Shown here piece after piece: positions 9,491 through 17,245 of a stretch of DNA of 64,000 bases. Source of the DNA: WGMI01 sp041739275 (GTDB lineage Bacteria > Bacteroidota > Bacteroidia > Flavobacteriales > Schleiferiaceae). Made by a program: the position numbers and the translations under genes. The notes beneath the pieces were generated by a model that saw only the letters and a program-made list of their open reading frames with translations, was not told where the DNA came from and ran no database searches. How positions within the stretch are numbered: position 1 is the stretch's first letter; each line of letters begins with the position of its first letter. The stretch covers positions 16,097-80,096 of the forward strand of contig JBGSOF010000028.1 of NCBI GenBank assembly GCA_041739275.1. The letters run 5' to 3'.

Positions 9491-11044
9491 TTAGATCTCG
9501 AACTTAATGTCTTGGTCGTTGAATAGCTCAAATTCCAGATACCTGAAGCCATCTCTCGGAAGCACTTTTATAGCGCTTCGGTACTTTTTGCTCCAAGTCT
9601 TTCGAAGGCTCGGATACCAAAAACCGCGGTCGAGATAGGCGGCCAAGAAGGGGTGGGTGTGCAGGAATAATTTCGGAACTCTTACTTGCTGGGTGACGAG
9701 GGCAATGGCATTTTCAATTTTATCAATCACGCCAATCGGAGCTTCAACGGTCTCTTTTCCGCCATCGGGACTGTCTTCTCGAGTCTCGATATTCATTTCG
9801 GGTCGAACCCTCTGCCTGGTGATTTCTACGAGTCCAAATCGGCTTGGAGGCAGGATCTTGTGCTTTGCGCGATCGGTGCTCATGTCGTCCTTGAACTTGT
9901 CGAACAGCTTTTTCCTGTTTTCAGGCTTGTGCATATCGATAAAATCAACAACGATAATGCCCCCCATATCGCGAAGCCTTAGCTGACGCGCTATTTCTTC
10001 AGAGGCCTGCATGTTAATTTCGAGCGCGTTGTCTTCTTGATTCTCGCCCGAAGCATTGCGGTTTCCGCTGTTCACATCGACCACGTGCATGGCTTCTGTG
10101 TGTTCGATAATCAAATAGGCACCTCTGTTGAAGGAAACATTCTTTCCAAAAGAAGTCTTTATCTGCCGCTCGATTCCAAAGGCTTCAAACAGAGGCAATC
10201 GGCCATTGTACGGCTTAATGAGCTCTAACTTCTGAGGATCGCTCTGTTGTATGTACTCAGTAACAGCCTCAATCGTTTCGGGGCTGTCCATGTGGATGGC
10301 TGAGAATTGATCGTTGAGCAAGTCCCTTAAGAGGCTGGTGGCTCGATCGAGTTCCTTGTGCACGGCTTGATTGGGCTTGGCGCCTTTCATGAGCTTGTGC
10401 ATGCCCTTCCAACGCTTCAGAAGGTTTTGTAAGTCCGCCTCGAGCTCAGCCAAAGTGCGCCCTTGGGCCACTGTTCGAATGATGATTCCGAAACCTTCGG
10501 GACGAATTCCCTGTGCCAAGCTCTTGAGTCGTTCTTTCTCCGTGCGCTCTTCAATTTTTTGAGAAGCGCTTACCTTGTCAGAGAAGGGCACGAGAACCAT
10601 GTATCGACCGGGCATCGAAATTTCGCAAGTGATGCGGGGTCCTTTGGTGGAAATGGGCTCCTTGGCAATTTGAACGGGCAGCCGAAGCCCCGTTTGAAGA
10701 ACGTCTTCAATTTTGCCGTCTTTGTCAATATCAGTCTCGCGTTCAAAGTCTTGGAGAGACCATTGTTGACGACCCTTTTGGGTGCGATTTGAGAACTTCA
10801 GCAGCGAACGAAACTGAGGGCCGAGGTCGTGGTAGTGCAGGAATGCATCTTTTTCGTACCCGACGTCCACAAATGCGGCGTTGAGTCCCGGGACCAGTTT
10901 TTTGACCGTGCCCCAGTAGACGTCGCCAACACTAAAGCCTTGCTCGCCTTTTTCGCGGTGAAGTTCAACCAGTTTTCCATCGACGAGAATGGCGATATCG
11001 CGTTGTTCTCGATCTCGGGAACTGATGAACAGTTCTGAATTCAT
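9491..11044 (-). CDS. rng: Ribonuclease E/G family endoribonuclease
   Basis: This is an RNase G-type enzyme of 517 residues that cleaves single-stranded RNA in rRNA maturation and mRNA turnover. It starts MNSELFISSRDREQRDIAIL. An S1 domain follows (GDVYWGTVKKLVPGLNAAFVDVG, about 42-120), then the RNase H-like and DNase I-like parts, including the two Mg-binding Asp motifs HVVDVNSGNR (about 324) and GGIIVVDFIDMHKPENRKKLF (about 366). The zinc-link CPxC motif of E. coli RNase E is absent; the corresponding region reads RPEMNIETRE. No long C-terminal degradosome scaffold is present. It is the last gene of the HU-TPR-AURKAIP1 run and has its own terminator. Confidence 0.95.
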   Translation of the reverse strand: MNSELFISSRDREQRDIAILVDGKLVELHREKGEQGFSVGDVYWGTVKKLVPGLNAAFVDVGYEKDAFLHYHDLGPQFRSLLKFSNRTQKGRQQWSLQDFERETDIDKDGKIEDVLQTGLRLPVQIAKEPISTKGPRITCEISMPGRYMVLVPFSDKVSASQKIEERTEKERLKSLAQGIRPEGFGIIIRTVAQGRTLAELEADLQNLLKRWKGMHKLMKGAKPNQAVHKELDRATSLLRDLLNDQFSAIHMDSPETIEAVTEYIQQSDPQKLELIKPYNGRLPLFEAFGIERQIKTSFGKNVSFNRGAYLIIEHTEAMHVVDVNSGNRNASGENQEDNALEINMQASEEIARQLRLRDMGGIIVVDFIDMHKPENRKKLFDKFKDDMSTDRAKHKILPPSRFGLVEITRQRVRPEMNIETREDSPDGGKETVEAPIGVIDKIENAIALVTQQVRVPKLFLHTHPFLAAYLDRGFWYPSLRKTWSKKYRSAIKVLPRDGFRYLEFELFNDQDIKFEI

Positions 11045-11108
11045 GTTTAAAAATTGGGCACCCTTCGAGCGCAGACTGGCCGCGGGGTAAAAGGCGCATA
11101 CGACAAAA

Positions 11109-11136
11109 GCGGGGTACGGTCTAAAACCGCCCCGCG
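11109..11136 (-). terminator. GC-rich hairpin, weak terminator candidate
   Basis: The inverted repeat GCGGGG..CGGT/ACCG..CCCCGC (one two-base bulge) lies between the AURKAIP1-like gene and RNase G. On the minus strand it is followed by only four T residues, so it may attenuate rather than stop readthrough into RNase G. Confidence 0.4.
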
Positions 11137-11175
11137 TTCAATACGAGAAATCCAAACCGCACAGAGCGGCCTGAT

Positions 11176-11265
11176 TTATTTCTTCTTGTGACGATTCTTT
11201 CTCAAACGCTTTTTGCGCTTGTGCGTGGCCATCTTATGGCGCTTCCGCTTTTTGCCGCTGGGCAT
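11176..11265 (-). CDS. AURKAIP1/COX24-domain small basic ribosomal-type protein
   Basis: This 29-residue ORF lies on the minus strand from ATG 11265 to TAA 11176. It starts MPSGKKRKRHKM and ends KNRHKKK; over half of the residues are Lys or Arg. It matches the very short Bacteroidota proteins annotated as AURKAIP1/COX24 domain, related to the mitochondrial small-subunit protein mS38 and to mycobacterial bS22. It is therefore probably a structural component of the 30S ribosomal subunit that contacts rRNA. It lies between the TPR gene and RNase G in the same orientation, a conserved neighbourhood in the phylum as far as I recall. It is easily missed by gene callers because of its size. Confidence 0.85.
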   Translation of the reverse strand: MPSGKKRKRHKMATHKRKKRLRKNRHKKK

Positions 11266-11290
11266 GGTGAATGGGTTTAAGGGTTGTTAC

Positions 11291-11791
11291 TCAGTTGCTT
11301 TCGCTCAGTGCTTTGAGCGCAATTTTCTCGGTTTCTGCATCGGGCTTCGAATCGAGACACCGCTGGAGATACTCTCTTGCTTTTTCTTTCTCGCCTTTGC
11401 CTTGATATGCCTGCCCCATCAGGAGCAAAGCTTGAGGGTGGGCAGGTTCTTGTTTCAGAACGATCTCGAGTCTTGGAAAGGCTTTGTCGTATTGCCCGGA
11501 CACCACTGAAAAGTAACCCAAATAAAGGTTGGCATTCAGATGGTTTGGTTCAATTTCGACCACTTTTCGAAGCATTCCGATGGCCTGCATGGGGCTGCCC
11601 TCAGAGCGCTCAATCATGGCTACAGCTTCAGCAACCATGGCATTTAGACTATCAGGAGATCCCGATGTGGCAAGCTTGTTTTGGGGCGATGATTCAGGAG
11701 AATCTTCAGCCCGAGGTGTTCGCGGAAGGGCATACAAAACCGCTGCAAGCGCGAACGCTGCCAACACGGCGATGATGCCCTCGCGCTTCAC
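11291..11791 (-). CDS. TPR-repeat membrane-anchored protein
   Basis: This protein has 166 residues. An N-terminal membrane segment or uncleaved signal (GIIAVLAAFALAAVLYAL, residues 5-22) is followed by a low-complexity Ser/Pro linker. Tetratricopeptide repeats fill about 65-160 (AIGMLRKVVEIEPNHLNANLYLGYF, AFPRLEIVLKQEPAHPQALLLMGQAY, AREYLQRCLDSKPD). TPRs mediate protein-protein contacts, here facing the periplasm if the N-terminus is inside. It begins 3 bases after the HU gene stop, so it is in the same transcript. The partner is unknown. Confidence 0.85.
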   Translation of the reverse strand: MKREGIIAVLAAFALAAVLYALPRTPRAEDSPESSPQNKLATSGSPDSLNAMVAEAVAMIERSEGSPMQAIGMLRKVVEIEPNHLNANLYLGYFSVVSGQYDKAFPRLEIVLKQEPAHPQALLLMGQAYQGKGEKEKAREYLQRCLDSKPDAETEKIALKALSESN

Positions 11792-11794
11792 AAA

Positions 11795-12082
11795 TCAGCT
11801 CTTTACTTTCTTCTTAACGTTCTCGGCAAAAACCTTGGCGGGTTTGAACGCGGGCACGTTGTGCGCAGGAATGATGATGGTGGTGTTCTTGGAGATGTTT
11901 CGGCCGGTTTTCTTAGCTCGTTTTTTGATGATGAAGCTTCCGAACCCGCGCAGGTAGACATTCTGTCCTGCTTCGAGCGAATGCTTCACTTCTTTCATGA
12001 ACGATTCGATGGTGGCCTGTACATCCGCCTTCTCCATTCCCGATTTGTCCGAGATCTTCGCAACAATGTCCGCTTTGGTCAT
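11795..12082 (-). CDS. HU family DNA-binding protein
   Basis: This nucleoid protein has 95 residues. It matches the HU/IHF fold throughout: MTKADIVAKISDKSGMEKADV, IESFMKEVKHSLEAG, then the beta arm VYLRGFGSFIIKKRAKKTGRNISKN and the intercalation loop IIIPAHNVPAFKPAKVF. It bends and compacts DNA as a dimer. It is first in the run HU-TPR-AURKAIP1-RNase G and divergent from mutY. A -7 promoter element lies at 12126-12133, giving a leader of roughly 35-40 bases. Confidence 0.95.
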   Translation of the reverse strand: MTKADIVAKISDKSGMEKADVQATIESFMKEVKHSLEAGQNVYLRGFGSFIIKKRAKKTGRNISKNTTIIIPAHNVPAFKPAKVFAENVKKKVKS

Positions 12083-12125
12083 CTTGGGTGATTGAAGTTT
12101 AATTGAACTCTGCTTTTGAGGGCTG

Positions 12126-12133
12126 CAAATATA
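12126..12133 (-). promoter_or_regulatory. -7 promoter element for HU (TATATTTG)
   Basis: On the minus strand this reads TATATTTG, an exact TAnnTTTG match 43 bases upstream of the HU start. It lies inside the divergent HU/mutY spacer. Confidence 0.6.
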
Positions 12134-12153
12134 GGTGTGAATCTGATTATTCG

Positions 12154-13209
12154 ATGGTTACAAAAAACGAACCTCTAGCGCCTTCGTCCGAACGCGAAAT
12201 TGCCCGGCTGCTGCTTCACTGGTACAATGAGTTCCAAAGGCCACTCCCTTGGCGACTCACAAAGGATCCCTACAAAATCTGGGCTTCAGAAATTATTCTC
12301 CAGCAAACCCGAGTAGATCAGGGCACGGCCTACTATTTGCGGTTTGTCGAACGCTTTCCGAATGTTGCATCGCTGGCCGAAGCTGAGGTCGACGATGTTC
12401 TTCGAGAATGGCAAGGCTTGGGCTACTACAGCAGGGCACGAAATTTTCACAAGGCAGCGCAGTTGGTTCAAAATGAAATGAATGGGGAATTGCCGACGAA
12501 CTACGCTCAATGGCGAAAGCTGCCGGGAATAGGGGACTATACTGCTGCGGCCATCTCTTCGATTGCAGGAGGCGAGCGTCAAGCGGTGGTCGACGGGAAC
12601 GTGATCAGGCTTTTGAGCCGGCTGTACGACGTCGATCAAGCGGTGAACGAGGCGGCAGCGCAGTCTTTTTTTAAGAGAAAGGCGGGCGAGATCCTTGAAA
12701 TTCACGATCCGGGAACGCTCAATCAAGCACTCATGGAATTCGGTTCTCTTCGATGCAAACCGACAAACCCATTTTGTGAAGACTGCATTTTGTCCATTCA
12801 CTGCCTGGCGCGGGCGAGAGGAACTGAAAAGGAGCGACCCATAAAGGCGTCAAGCAAGAAACCGGGCAGCGAAAAATGGTCGTACCTGGTCATTCACGAT
12901 CCAAATGGGGAAGTTTTGCTGCGCAGACGCGCTTTAAAAGGCATATGGGGAGGATTGTATGAATTTCCGCTTGTGTCTGATTTTCCTGAATTTCGAGTTT
13001 TGCCCGAACCGGCGCAGCGCTTGGAACATCGCCTAAGCCATCTCAAACTCGAACTTGAATTCTACTTTCTCGATATGAACGCTTTCGGTCATTTTGCTTC
13101 AGTAGGGGAGTTTCGAAAAGTCGGACGCCAAGAACGAGCGACCCTCGGTTTTCCGAAGCCCATGGTTTCGATTTTGGAACTGCTCGATCGGCGGCTCGGA
13201 GCGTTGTAA
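12154..13209 (+). CDS. mutY: A/G-specific adenine glycosylase MutY
   Basis: This base-excision repair enzyme of 351 residues removes adenine mispaired with 8-oxoguanine. The start is ATG 12154 (MVTKNEPLAPS); an upstream in-frame start at 12103 would overlap the HU promoter. Key features, numbered from this start, are the catalytic Glu46 in ASEIILQQTRVDQ, a helix-hairpin-helix LPGIGDYTAAAI (about 123-134), catalytic Asp147 in VVDGNVIRLLSR, and a [4Fe-4S] cluster with Cys201, 208, 211 and 217 (C-x6-C-x2-C-x5-C). A NUDIX-like 8-oxoG recognition domain follows (KGIWGGLYEFPL and onwards). It heads the conserved mutY-ssb-gldE-gldD order. Confidence 0.95.
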   Translation: MVTKNEPLAPSSEREIARLLLHWYNEFQRPLPWRLTKDPYKIWASEIILQQTRVDQGTAYYLRFVERFPNVASLAEAEVDDVLREWQGLGYYSRARNFHKAAQLVQNEMNGELPTNYAQWRKLPGIGDYTAAAISSIAGGERQAVVDGNVIRLLSRLYDVDQAVNEAAAQSFFKRKAGEILEIHDPGTLNQALMEFGSLRCKPTNPFCEDCILSIHCLARARGTEKERPIKASSKKPGSEKWSYLVIHDPNGEVLLRRRALKGIWGGLYEFPLVSDFPEFRVLPEPAQRLEHRLSHLKLELEFYFLDMNAFGHFASVGEFRKVGRQERATLGFPKPMVSILELLDRRLGAL

Positions 13210-13220
13210 TTTTACACCCG

Positions 13221-13607
13221 ATGCACGGATCGCTCAATAAGGTTTTGTTGATCGGGAATTTAGGCGACGACCCTGAGGTAAAGCCATTTGAGTATGGTAA
13301 ACTCGTCCGTTTTCGAATTGCCACCAACGAGAGCTACGTCAATAAAGAAGGCCAGCGCGTAGATCATACCGACTGGCATTCTGTGGTGGTGCATCGAAAG
13401 GGATTGGCAGATATCTGTGAACTCTATCTCAGGAAAGGGCATAAAGTGTTCGTTGAAGGAAGATTAAAAACGCGTTCTTGGGTGGACGACCAAGGAGGGA
13501 AACACTACAGCACTGAGGTACATTGCGATGAAATGACGATGTTGACGGGCAAGCCGGAGCGTCCGCTTTCCGGATCTGCTGAACAGGGAAGCGAACCTGC
13601 CGTCTGA
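13221..13607 (+). CDS. ssb: Single-stranded DNA-binding protein
   Basis: This OB-fold SSB has 128 residues (MHGSLNKVLLIGNLGDDPEVK, then RFRIATNESYVNKEGQRVDHTDWHSVVVHRKGLADICELYLRKGHKVFVEGRL). It protects single-stranded DNA during replication and repair. The C-terminus ends in SGSAEQGSEPAV and lacks the acidic DDDIPF-type tip through which most bacterial SSBs recruit repair partners, so it may be a secondary SSB or one using other contacts. It sits 11 bases after mutY and 16 bases before gldE. Confidence 0.93.
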   Translation: MHGSLNKVLLIGNLGDDPEVKPFEYGKLVRFRIATNESYVNKEGQRVDHTDWHSVVVHRKGLADICELYLRKGHKVFVEGRLKTRSWVDDQGGKHYSTEVHCDEMTMLTGKPERPLSGSAEQGSEPAV

Positions 13608-13623
13608 ACTTAAACTTTCTCTG

Positions 13624-14949
13624 TTGGATCCCGACCCGTTTTTGTTTTTCCTGATTTTAGACTCAATTCAAGCAGTGGGCGCCGAGGGCATACTGCCGGG
13701 CATCGCGCTTGCGGTCTTGCTTTTCTGCTCCGGTTTAGTCTCGGGTTCAGAAGCCGCCTTGTTCTCTTTGAAACCTGCGGAGTTGGAAAAGCTCGAAAAC
13801 GAAGAGCATCCCAACGACAAAGAGATTCTGAAATTGGTCGACAGCCCTCGGCATTTGTTGGCCACTCTGTTGATCGCCAACAACTTTGTGAACGTCGGCA
13901 TCGTTATTTTGTCGAACATGCTCGCCGACCGTTGGTTGCCGGTGTACGGAGATCAAATCGACTTCGCTATCCGGGTCGTTGGGATTACCGCGGTGATTTT
14001 GTTTTTTGGAGAAATTCTCCCGAAGGTCTACGGCACCCGAAAGCCTTTGGAGTTTTCTCGATCGGTCGTTCTGTTTGTCTCGGGCCTGCAGCGATTTTTG
14101 GCTCCTATAGGCAAACTCTTGATTCACTCGGGGAATTTTATCGACGGTTCTCGCAAAAGACCCGCACCCCAACTCTCGGTCGGAGAACTCGGCCAGGCTC
14201 TCGAACTCACGGGCACCCCATTGGGAGGCCAAGAGGAGAACCAAATTTTAAGGGGCATCGTAAAATTCGGCGAGACCTCTGTAAGGCAGATATTCAAGCC
14301 GAGGACGGAGATTGTTGCGCTCGCTCAAAGTGCTCGATTCGAAGAAGTTCTGGCCCTGATTCGCAGCGCGGGCTACTCGAGAATGCCCGTGTACAAAGAG
14401 GATCTCGACGAGATTAGCGGGGTGCTGTACATCAAAGATCTGCTTCCCTACATCGATGCGGCTCCCGGTTTCGATTGGAAGCAATTGATGCGGCCTGCGT
14501 TTTTCGTGCCCGAAAACAAAAAGATCGACGACCTGCTTCAGGAGTTTAGAGACCGAAAAATCCACATGGCCATTGTGGTCGACGAGTTTGGAGGGACTTC
14601 GGGTCTGGTGACGCTCGAAGACATTATCGAGGAAATTGTGGGCGACATCTCAGATGAATTCGACGACGACGATCTGATTTACAGCCGTCTCGACGAAAAT
14701 ACATTTGTCTTTGAGGGGCGCATTTCACTGAACGATTTTTATCGAATTGCGGGCTTGGATTCATCCGATTACGAAGACTTTAGCTCAGAAGCCGACACTT
14801 TGGCCGGTTTGATTCTCGAGGCGCACGGCCGATTCCCCGAAATGGGCGAGAAATTGCAGCTCGGCTCATTGCACTTCACCATCGAGGCCGTAGCCCGTCA
14901 TCGAATTCAAAGGGTCAAGGTGTTTATCGAATCGCCCAGCCCGAATTGA
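13624..14949 (+). CDS. gldE: Gliding motility-associated protein GldE (DUF21/CBS)
   Basis: This membrane protein has 441 residues and shows the CorC/HlyC-type layout: an N-terminal DUF21 membrane domain (about 25-190, starting GILPGIALAVLLFCSGLVSGSEAALFSL), a CBS pair (RQIFKPRTEIVALAQ, AGYSRMPVYKEDLDEISGVLYIKDLL, VDEFGGTSGLVTLEDIIEEIVGDI) and a C-terminal CorC_HlyC domain. In gliding Bacteroidota, GldE works with GldD near the motility and secretion machinery; its exact biochemical role is not settled. The start is a TTG at 13624 (MDPDPFLFF), chosen because no ATG occurs before the first conserved membrane segment. Its stop overlaps the gldD start (TGATG). Confidence 0.9.
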   Translation: MDPDPFLFFLILDSIQAVGAEGILPGIALAVLLFCSGLVSGSEAALFSLKPAELEKLENEEHPNDKEILKLVDSPRHLLATLLIANNFVNVGIVILSNMLADRWLPVYGDQIDFAIRVVGITAVILFFGEILPKVYGTRKPLEFSRSVVLFVSGLQRFLAPIGKLLIHSGNFIDGSRKRPAPQLSVGELGQALELTGTPLGGQEENQILRGIVKFGETSVRQIFKPRTEIVALAQSARFEEVLALIRSAGYSRMPVYKEDLDEISGVLYIKDLLPYIDAAPGFDWKQLMRPAFFVPENKKIDDLLQEFRDRKIHMAIVVDEFGGTSGLVTLEDIIEEIVGDISDEFDDDDLIYSRLDENTFVFEGRISLNDFYRIAGLDSSDYEDFSSEADTLAGLILEAHGRFPEMGEKLQLGSLHFTIEAVARHRIQRVKVFIESPSPN

Positions 14950-15512
14950 TGCGCTTAACGTGGTTTGTTGCCGTTGGTTTGATTTCATTGGGATGCGCCA
15001 AGCAGGAGTCCAACCCCTTGCCCTACGGACATCTGCGTTATTCCCTGCCCGATACGGCTTCGGTTCGGCTAAATCAAGAGGGCGCCTTCGACTTTAGGCA
15101 CAATCGCTCCGCTGTTTGGAAGGAAGTCGAAAACGGTTGGGCCAATTTGGAGTATCCTTCGTTGCGGGCTCGGATTCAGTTTACTTATAAAAATGGAAGC
15201 CCCGACCAACTCGAGCAATTGTTTAGAGAAGGTCAGGATTTGGCATATAGACATTCGGTTAAGGCCGAGGGTATTGAAGAGCGTTTTTACGAAAACCCCG
15301 AGCGAAGAGTGTACGCCTTGCTCTATCAAATGAAAGGTCGCGCGGCGACGAGTGCCCAGTTTTACGCGACCGACAGCAGTGCACATTTTTTAAGGGGAGT
15401 GCTCTATTTTGATTGCAGTCCGCAGCCCGATTCACTCAAACCCGCCCATCGATTTATGGCGGCCGAAATAGAGCGTTTGTTGGAAACCTTGATCTGGGAA
15501 GATCAGCTCTGA
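14949..15512 (+). CDS. gldD: Gliding motility lipoprotein GldD
   Basis: This protein has 187 residues from ATG 14949, which overlaps the gldE stop by one base. A lipoprotein signal (MRLTWFVAVGLISLGCAKQ) has its lipid-anchored Cys at residue 16. The body matches GldD (NPLPYGHLRYSLP, and a C-terminal RFMAAEIERLLETLIWED). GldD is required for gliding and for functional T9SS-dependent surface delivery in Flavobacterium. Position and overlap with gldE support the call. No promoter was seen between them, so expression is likely from the mutY side. Confidence 0.9.
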   Translation: MRLTWFVAVGLISLGCAKQESNPLPYGHLRYSLPDTASVRLNQEGAFDFRHNRSAVWKEVENGWANLEYPSLRARIQFTYKNGSPDQLEQLFREGQDLAYRHSVKAEGIEERFYENPERRVYALLYQMKGRAATSAQFYATDSSAHFLRGVLYFDCSPQPDSLKPAHRFMAAEIERLLETLIWEDQL

Positions 15513-15557
15513 ACAACTGCTTTGGTTTAGCGTACATTTAAAAATGCGCAAATTCAA

Positions 15558-15824
15558 ATGAGGCCGAAGAAGAGCTCCACCGGCGACTCCACCATTCGAC
15601 TGCATACCTTCTCGAGCCTCGTGCGCGCTCAAATGGCCGCGGCTGTGCTGCGCTCGAACTTTATTGAGTGTATGGTGGAGCACGAAATCATGCATTCGAT
15701 TCTGCCCAATTCCGCACTCACTCCCGGAGGGGTGGGCATTCGGGTGGCCTTGGCTGACGCGCATCGCGCTCTTGAGTTGCTCGAAGAGGTCTTTCCTTCA
15801 GAGGAAGGCGCCATCGAGTTTTAA
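15558..15824 (+). CDS. DUF2007 small protein
   Basis: This small soluble protein has 88 residues and belongs to the DUF2007 (putative signal-transducing protein) family. The hallmark pattern is LHTFSSLVRAQMAAAVLRSNFIECMVE, followed by GGVGIRVALADAHRALELLEEVF. It forms a compact ACT-like or PII-like fold in related proteins; no ligand is established. It starts 45 bases after gldD and ends 5 bases before the convergent heme A synthase gene. It may ride on the gldD transcript or use a weak TACATTTA element upstream. Confidence 0.8.
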   Translation: MRPKKSSTGDSTIRLHTFSSLVRAQMAAAVLRSNFIECMVEHEIMHSILPNSALTPGGVGIRVALADAHRALELLEEVFPSEEGAIEF

Positions 15825-15829
15825 GCGAG

Positions 15830-16855
15830 CTAGGAGCTTCGGAGCAGGCGCCAAGCTCGTTCAGAGGCCAAGGACTTCACCACCACCCCAAAGAGCAGCA
15901 CGGCCAACATCAAATGCACCGGTTGTAAGGCGGGGGGCACTCCGAAAAATGCCAAGCCGATTCCCGCGAAAATATTCGCCAAACACAGACCGAGGATCCA
16001 TCGAGCAGAACGCGTTTTTCTCTTGTTCCGAACGAGTCGAACAATCAGAACGACTGAGGCAATAAGCAAAAGCCAAGAAAAAGATCGGTGAACGACAAAG
16101 ACCAAGGGTAGACTGCTGATCCACTCCGACCGATCGAGCCCCCCTGAGTTCTTTGCGATGAGATCTACCGCTTCGCGCACTTGTGTGCCGAGTGCGATCT
16201 GAACCAAAATCAACAGCAAAAGAGCCAGCATAGACCAAATCGTGCCGCGGTCGAGTCGATCTTCAGCCAAAGGTGCCAAGCGGGCGTGAAGCAAGTAGAG
16301 CACCGCCAAAATCGCCAGAGCCCCAAACATATGCAAGGTGATTTGCCCCGGAATCAGGTTGCCGTCTACGACGACTTTGCCGAGCCATGCTTCGAAGCCC
16401 AGCAAGAACAAACCCGCCAGAGCTAAAAGGAATTCGGCCGGGCGCGCACGGGTTCGAAAAGCGATCAGACCGAAGATCAAGAGCATGGGGATGCCGCTCA
16501 AGGCGCCGAGCAGTCGATTGATGTATTCGATCCAGGTGTGATAGGGGTTGAAAAGGGCATAGTCGTGCTTGGTATACACCCTCCAAACCGAGAGGTCGAG
16601 CTCCGGAGTCGGTGCTATGTCTTTGGTGGCGACCCACAACCGATCGTCGTGCAAGATCATTTGACCTGTCTTGAACGACTTGTCAGAACTCCAAAGCAGT
16701 TCGTCGAGTTGAGTGGGCGGAATCAGATGCCCGAAGCACTTCGGCCAATCGGGACAGCCCATACCGCTGCCCGTCATGCGAACGACGCTGCCTGCGAGGA
16801 TGACTAAATGGATCAGAATAATCTCGATCCAAACCAAGCGCCGAATCAATTTCAA
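15830..16855 (-). CDS. ctaA: Heme A synthase (COX15/CtaA)
   Basis: This 341-residue integral membrane protein oxidises heme O to heme A for aa3-type cytochrome oxidases. The start is a TTG at 16855 whose last two bases are shared with the stop of the upstream HMA lipoprotein gene; downstream of it comes KLIRRLVWIEIILIHLVILAGSVVRMTGSGMGCPDWPKCFG, which carries the paired Cys. Heme-ligand motifs are visible: WIEYINRLLGALSG, ITLHMFGALAIL, VVHRSFSWLLL and PVHLMLAVLLF. There are about eight membrane helices. Coupling to a copper-type HMA protein points to oxidase assembly. The oxidase genes coxB-coxA are near 59-62 kb in this window. Confidence 0.92.
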   Translation of the reverse strand: MKLIRRLVWIEIILIHLVILAGSVVRMTGSGMGCPDWPKCFGHLIPPTQLDELLWSSDKSFKTGQMILHDDRLWVATKDIAPTPELDLSVWRVYTKHDYALFNPYHTWIEYINRLLGALSGIPMLLIFGLIAFRTRARPAEFLLALAGLFLLGFEAWLGKVVVDGNLIPGQITLHMFGALAILAVLYLLHARLAPLAEDRLDRGTIWSMLALLLLILVQIALGTQVREAVDLIAKNSGGLDRSEWISSLPLVFVVHRSFSWLLLIASVVLIVRLVRNKRKTRSARWILGLCLANIFAGIGLAFFGVPPALQPVHLMLAVLLFGVVVKSLASERAWRLLRSS

Positions 16856-17196
16856 AGCCGGACGCTGTATTGGCCTTCGTGAATTCCTTCGACCGTGGCG
16901 ATGAGGCGCTCCATCGATACGGCATTGGTATCGAAGGCCACCGAAACCTTGCCCGAGGCGAAGTCTACAGTGCAGGAGCCGACGCCTTCCAAATCGCTCA
17001 ATGCCTCTTGAATGGTTCCGGCACATCCCTCGGCACAGACCATTCCGTCGACAGCGAATTCCGAAGTTCGGTTTGCGACGACCACCGTTTTCGGTTTCTC
17101 GGCGGCTTCGATCGCGGGTTCAGAAACCGGGCCCGAACAAGCCGAAAGCAGAGCTAAAGACGCGGAGGCTGCGATCAGAAAACAAACGTTTTTCAT
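16852..17196 (-). CDS. HMA-domain lipoprotein, copper chaperone-like
   Basis: This protein has 114 residues. The lipoprotein signal MKNVCFLIAASASLALLSACSG puts the acylated Cys at residue 20. A heavy-metal-associated domain covers about 45-112, with the metal loop GMVCAEGCAGTI (Cys-x3-Cys rather than the usual Cys-x2-Cys) and the family's SCTVDFASGKVSVAFD strand. It therefore likely binds Cu(I) or another soft metal on the outer side of a membrane. Its stop overlaps the heme A synthase start, so the two are translationally coupled and probably serve oxidase assembly. The -7 element at 17201-17208 is only four bases before the ATG. Confidence 0.85.
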   Translation of the reverse strand: MKNVCFLIAASASLALLSACSGPVSEPAIEAAEKPKTVVVANRTSEFAVDGMVCAEGCAGTIQEALSDLEGVGSCTVDFASGKVSVAFDTNAVSMERLIATVEGIHEGQYSVRL

Positions 17197-17200
17197 AGTG

Positions 17201-17208
17201 CAAAATTA
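17201..17208 (-). promoter_or_regulatory. -7 promoter element (TAATTTTG), near-leaderless
   Basis: This exact minus-strand TAnnTTTG match ends four bases before the HMA lipoprotein ATG. Transcription should therefore start at or beside the start codon. Confidence 0.6.
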
Positions 17209-17232
17209 ACCCTCGCGGGGGCAAGACGGTTC

Positions 17233-17240
17233 TACATTTG
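17233..17240 (+). promoter_or_regulatory. -7 promoter element (TACATTTG), near-leaderless
   Basis: This exact TAnnTTTG match ends five bases before ATG 17246 of the permease gene, predicting a leaderless mRNA. It is divergent from the HMA promoter 25 bases away. Confidence 0.6.
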
Positions 17241-17245
17241 GCCCC

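Noticed and set aside
16856..17026. N-terminal extension of heme A synthase up to 17026
   Set aside because: That stretch is the out-of-frame reading of the HMA lipoprotein; homology to CtaA begins at KLIRRLVW, so the TTG at 16855 is preferred.
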